From Geoalkalibacter halelectricus (lineage in GTDB: Bacteria; Desulfobacterota; Desulfuromonadia; Desulfuromonadales; Geoalkalibacteraceae), in the NCBI RefSeq assembly GCF_025263685.1, contig NZ_CP092109.1, forward strand, positions 1,489,001-1,553,000: a stretch of DNA of 64,000 nt, given 5' to 3'. Position 1 is the first letter of the stretch. Every line of letters begins with the position of its first letter. The position numbers and the translations under genes are program-made. The notes beneath the pieces were generated by a model. It saw nothing but the letters and a program-made list of their open reading frames with translations. It did not search any database and was not told the origin of the DNA. Below are positions 61,714 to 64,000 of the stretch, one piece after another.

Positions 61714-64000
61714 ATGAATACACCCGCCGCGACCGGGAAACATGGACCGCCACCCGCGCTGATTCTTTTGTTTCTCATCCTGGCGGGATTGGCCGGAAAC
61801 ATATTCGCGCCGCGCCTGTTCATGGGGTTCAATTATCTCTTCGGCAGCATCGCGGTGCTGCTGATTCTGCGCATTTACGGGCTGCGCTGGAGCCTGGTCG
61901 CGGCGATGGTGGCCGCGTCGGCCACCCTGTGGCTGTTTCACCACCCGTTCGCGATGCTATGGCTGGGTCTTGAGCCGCTTTTCATCGGCCTGCTGCTGCG
62001 TCGTCGTCCCGAAGCTCCCAACCTGGTGCTGTTCAGTGCTCTTTACTGGACCCTGGTGGGCGTTCCCCTGATTTTCCTGTTCTTTCTCGGCGTGCAAGGC
62101 GCAAGCCTTGGCGGCACCCTGCCCGCCGCCATGATGTATTGGCTGATCGGCGTCACCAACGCTCTGGCGGCAAGCCTGCTGTTGAACATACGCTCGTTTG
62201 CCGGCCTGCTCGGACTCCGCAAGAGTTTGCAAACCCTCTCCCTGCGCCAGGTGGTTTTCAATCTGCTCATGGCCGCGGTGGTGGGGCCGGCCATTCTGAT
62301 CATGGTGCTCAACGGCCGCATAATGGAGACCCAGAGTCATGACCTGGCCCTGAAACACATCGAGGACATGGCACGGCTCGCGCCCCTGGAAATCGAACCC
62401 GCCATGGGGCGAAATCCGCAATCGGACGCACTTCAACAAGCCCTGGCGGCGCTGGCAAACTCCCCGGGCCAAGGCACGATCGTCAGCGTCAAAAATACGC
62501 TGGGCAACATTCTTGCCAGTTCTCATCCGGCCATGCGCCCCGCCGGCCACAGCTACAACCCCTTCGAAGGGTGCGAGAAAATTCCGGTGGCCCCAGGCAT
62601 CTTCCAGGCCCTGCCCCGCGGCGACATCCCCATTCCCCTCTGGCAACGGGTGCAACGCTCCAGCCTGGTCCTGGAAGCCCCCCTGCCCTCGGCTCCAGCC
62701 TGGGTCCTGGTGATCGAACTGCCCCTCGGCCCCCTCAAGCAGCGCCTGCTCGAGCGCCAGACCTTCGCTCTCGCCCTGGTGCTGGGTTTGATCGTTCTGG
62801 CGCTGATCAACGCGCTGTTCTTCTCACGCTGGCTGGCCCTGCCGCTGCTCCAGCTCTCCCAGGTCACCACCAATCTGCCGGCGCGCATCAGCGCCCGTGC
62901 CCGCATCACTTATCCGCAAACCCGCATCGCCGAAGTCGATCGACTGATCGGCAACTTCAAGGTCATGGATGAGGTTCTGCAGGATAAGTTCCGCGAGATT
63001 ACCGAAGCCAAGGAAACCTTGGAGCAACGCGTCCAGGAACGCACCGAGGAGCTAAAATATCTCGCCACCCACGATCCCCTGACGCATCTGCCCAACCGCG
63101 GTCTGCTCCTCGACCGACTGAGCCAGGCCCTGGCCCTGCAATCGCGCCATGGAAAAAAACTCGGGCTGCTGCTCCTGGATCTCGACAATTTCAAGATGGT
63201 CAACGATACCCTGGGTCACAGCACGGGAGATCTTCTGTTGCAACAGGTCGCCCACCGGCTGCAAGAAGGCGTGCGCCAGATGGACACGGTCGCCAGGCTC
63301 GGCGGTGACGAGTTCGTGATTCTGGCCGCCGAAGTCGAGTCCCTGGATGCCATGGGCAAGATCGCGCAGAAGTTGCTGGAAAATTTCAGCGCTCCCTTCC
63401 ACCTCAACGGCCGGGAGCTTTTCATAACGGCGAGCCTCGGAATCACCATCCATCCAGACGACGGCCGGCAGACCGACATCCTGCTGAAAAACGCCGATAC
63501 CGCCATGTACCAGGCGAAAAAGCTGGGCAAAAATACCTTTCAGTTTTTCACCCGCGAAATGGATCAGCGCATCCGCAAGCGCCTTGACCTGGAAACGCGC
63601 TTGCGACGCGCCTTGGAGCGGAATGAATTCTTACTGCACTATCAACCCCAGGTGGAACTGAGCAGCGGCCGCGTCACCGGTGTGGAAGGGCTTTTGCGCT
63701 GGTGCAAGGATGGGGGAGAGATTCTGGTTCCGCCGCGCGAATTCATTCCCATCCTGGAAGAAACCGGCCTGATCGTGCCGGTGGGCGAGTGGGTGCTGCA
63801 AACCGCCGTGGCCCAGGCCAGGCAGTGGGAACTCGCGGGGCTTGCCCCGCTTCAACTGGCGGTGAACATATCCGCGCGGCAATTTTATCGGGAAAGTCTG
63901 CCGGAGAAAATTCACACAATTCTTGAGCAAAATGGCTTTTCCAGTTCGCGACTCACCCTGGAAATCACCGAGAGCATCCTGCTCCAGGATACCGGGGAAA
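61714..64000 (+). CDS. Membrane GGDEF/EAL cyclic-di-GMP protein (partial, runs off window)
   Basis: The frame is open from ATG 61714 to the window end (762 residues visible). The N-terminus has a multi-helix membrane sensor region (about 10-190), then an extracytoplasmic-looking loop, another helix near 345-370 (FALALVLGLIVLALINALFF), a HAMP-like segment and a coiled coil (EITEAKETLEQRVQERTEELK). A diguanylate cyclase domain follows with RLGGDEF (GGDEF at 530-534, intact). The EAL domain begins near 635; its signature reads EGL (658-660) instead of EAL, keeping the catalytic glutamate. It likely makes or breaks cyclic-di-GMP in response to an envelope signal. It was recognised by direct translation because no stop occurs in the window. 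Confidence 0.9.
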   Translation, partial: MNTPAATGKHGPPPALILLFLILAGLAGNIFAPRLFMGFNYLFGSIAVLLILRIYGLRWSLVAAMVAASATLWLFHHPFAMLWLGLEPLFIGLLLRRRPEAPNLVLFSALYWTLVGVPLIFLFFLGVQGASLGGTLPAAMMYWLIGVTNALAASLLLNIRSFAGLLGLRKSLQTLSLRQVVFNLLMAAVVGPAILIMVLNGRIMETQSHDLALKHIEDMARLAPLEIEPAMGRNPQSDALQQALAALANSPGQGTIVSVKNTLGNILASSHPAMRPAGHSYNPFEGCEKIPVAPGIFQALPRGDIPIPLWQRVQRSSLVLEAPLPSAPAWVLVIELPLGPLKQRLLERQTFALALVLGLIVLALINALFFSRWLALPLLQLSQVTTNLPARISARARITYPQTRIAEVDRLIGNFKVMDEVLQDKFREITEAKETLEQRVQERTEELKYLATHDPLTHLPNRGLLLDRLSQALALQSRHGKKLGLLLLDLDNFKMVNDTLGHSTGDLLLQQVAHRLQEGVRQMDTVARLGGDEFVILAAEVESLDAMGKIAQKLLENFSAPFHLNGRELFITASLGITIHPDDGRQTDILLKNADTAMYQAKKLGKNTFQFFTREMDQRIRKRLDLETRLRRALERNEFLLHYQPQVELSSGRVTGVEGLLRWCKDGGEILVPPREFIPILEETGLIVPVGEWVLQTAVAQARQWELAGLAPLQLAVNISARQFYRESLPEKIHTILEQNGFSSSRLTLEITESILLQDTGE

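Noticed and set aside
1-64000. CRISPR arrays, tRNA or rRNA genes
   Set aside because: No regularly spaced direct repeats and no cloverleaf or rRNA-like sequence noticed on either strand by reading; a tRNAscan or CRISPR-finder run would be needed to exclude short examples.

Overview
This is a 64 kb, GC-rich, densely coded bacterial chromosome segment. Gene content points to a Gram-negative deltaproteobacterium of the Desulfuromonadales/Geobacterales type: a sigma-54 response regulator, a YhaO/YhaN-like nuclease pair, a two-domain PutA without the DNA-binding domain, and dockerin-like and GGDEF/EAL proteins. That placement is inference from gene content; no rRNA or tRNA gene was seen.

Layout. 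(1) 1-6962, housekeeping: an HD/OB-fold RNase-like protein, an MBL-fold hydrolase, coaBC, a secreted zinc phospholipase C-like protein, a family-4 uracil-DNA glycosylase, a DUF3135 protein and an NtrC-type regulator. (2) 7448-27897, a complete type VI secretion system (T6SS): a TagH C-terminal-domain protein lacking FHA, then tssJ-K-L-M, tagF-tssA, tssB-C, hcp and tssE-F-G-clpV, then vgrG. All 13 core components are present. (3) 28067-37610, the cargo end of the T6SS: a small VgrG-tail-like protein, a DUF4150 PAAR-like tip, a 914-residue effector with all three MIX sub-motifs and membrane segments, a two-helix membrane protein likely to be its immunity protein, a second orphan protein of the same design, and a TIGR02270/DUF2169/ketosynthase-like trio. 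A RAYT transposase bounded by its own inverted repeat has broken into this module, and a third copy of that repeat marks its far end.

(4) 37618-46666, mobile and scarred DNA: a 5'-truncated SRAP (yedK) gene, an AT-rich stretch, an IS1380-family element, a type I restriction-modification operon (hsdR-hsdM-DUF1016 nuclease-small ORF-truncated hsdS) and a DUF547 gene remnant. (5) 46792-64000, ordinary genome: cyclopropane fatty acid synthase, the SbcD/YhaO-like and YhaN-like pair, a 48-residue zinc-ribbon-like lipoprotein with its own promoter and terminator, enoyl-CoA hydratase, acrylyl-CoA/quinone reductase, nitroreductase, pirin, PutA, a YcxB-like protein, a dockerin-like protein (possibly leaderless) and a GGDEF/EAL protein that runs off the end.

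How the parts work together: the T6SS assembles a contractile sheath (TssBC) on a baseplate (TssEFGK) docked to a membrane complex (TssJLM). It fires an Hcp tube tipped by VgrG and the DUF4150 protein, and ClpV recycles the sheath. The MIX effector is the likely payload and the downstream membrane protein the likely self-protection. Two copies of a MITE-like element with near-identical 22-base inverted ends (19182-19276 and 60450-60610) lie 41 kb apart in opposite orientation.
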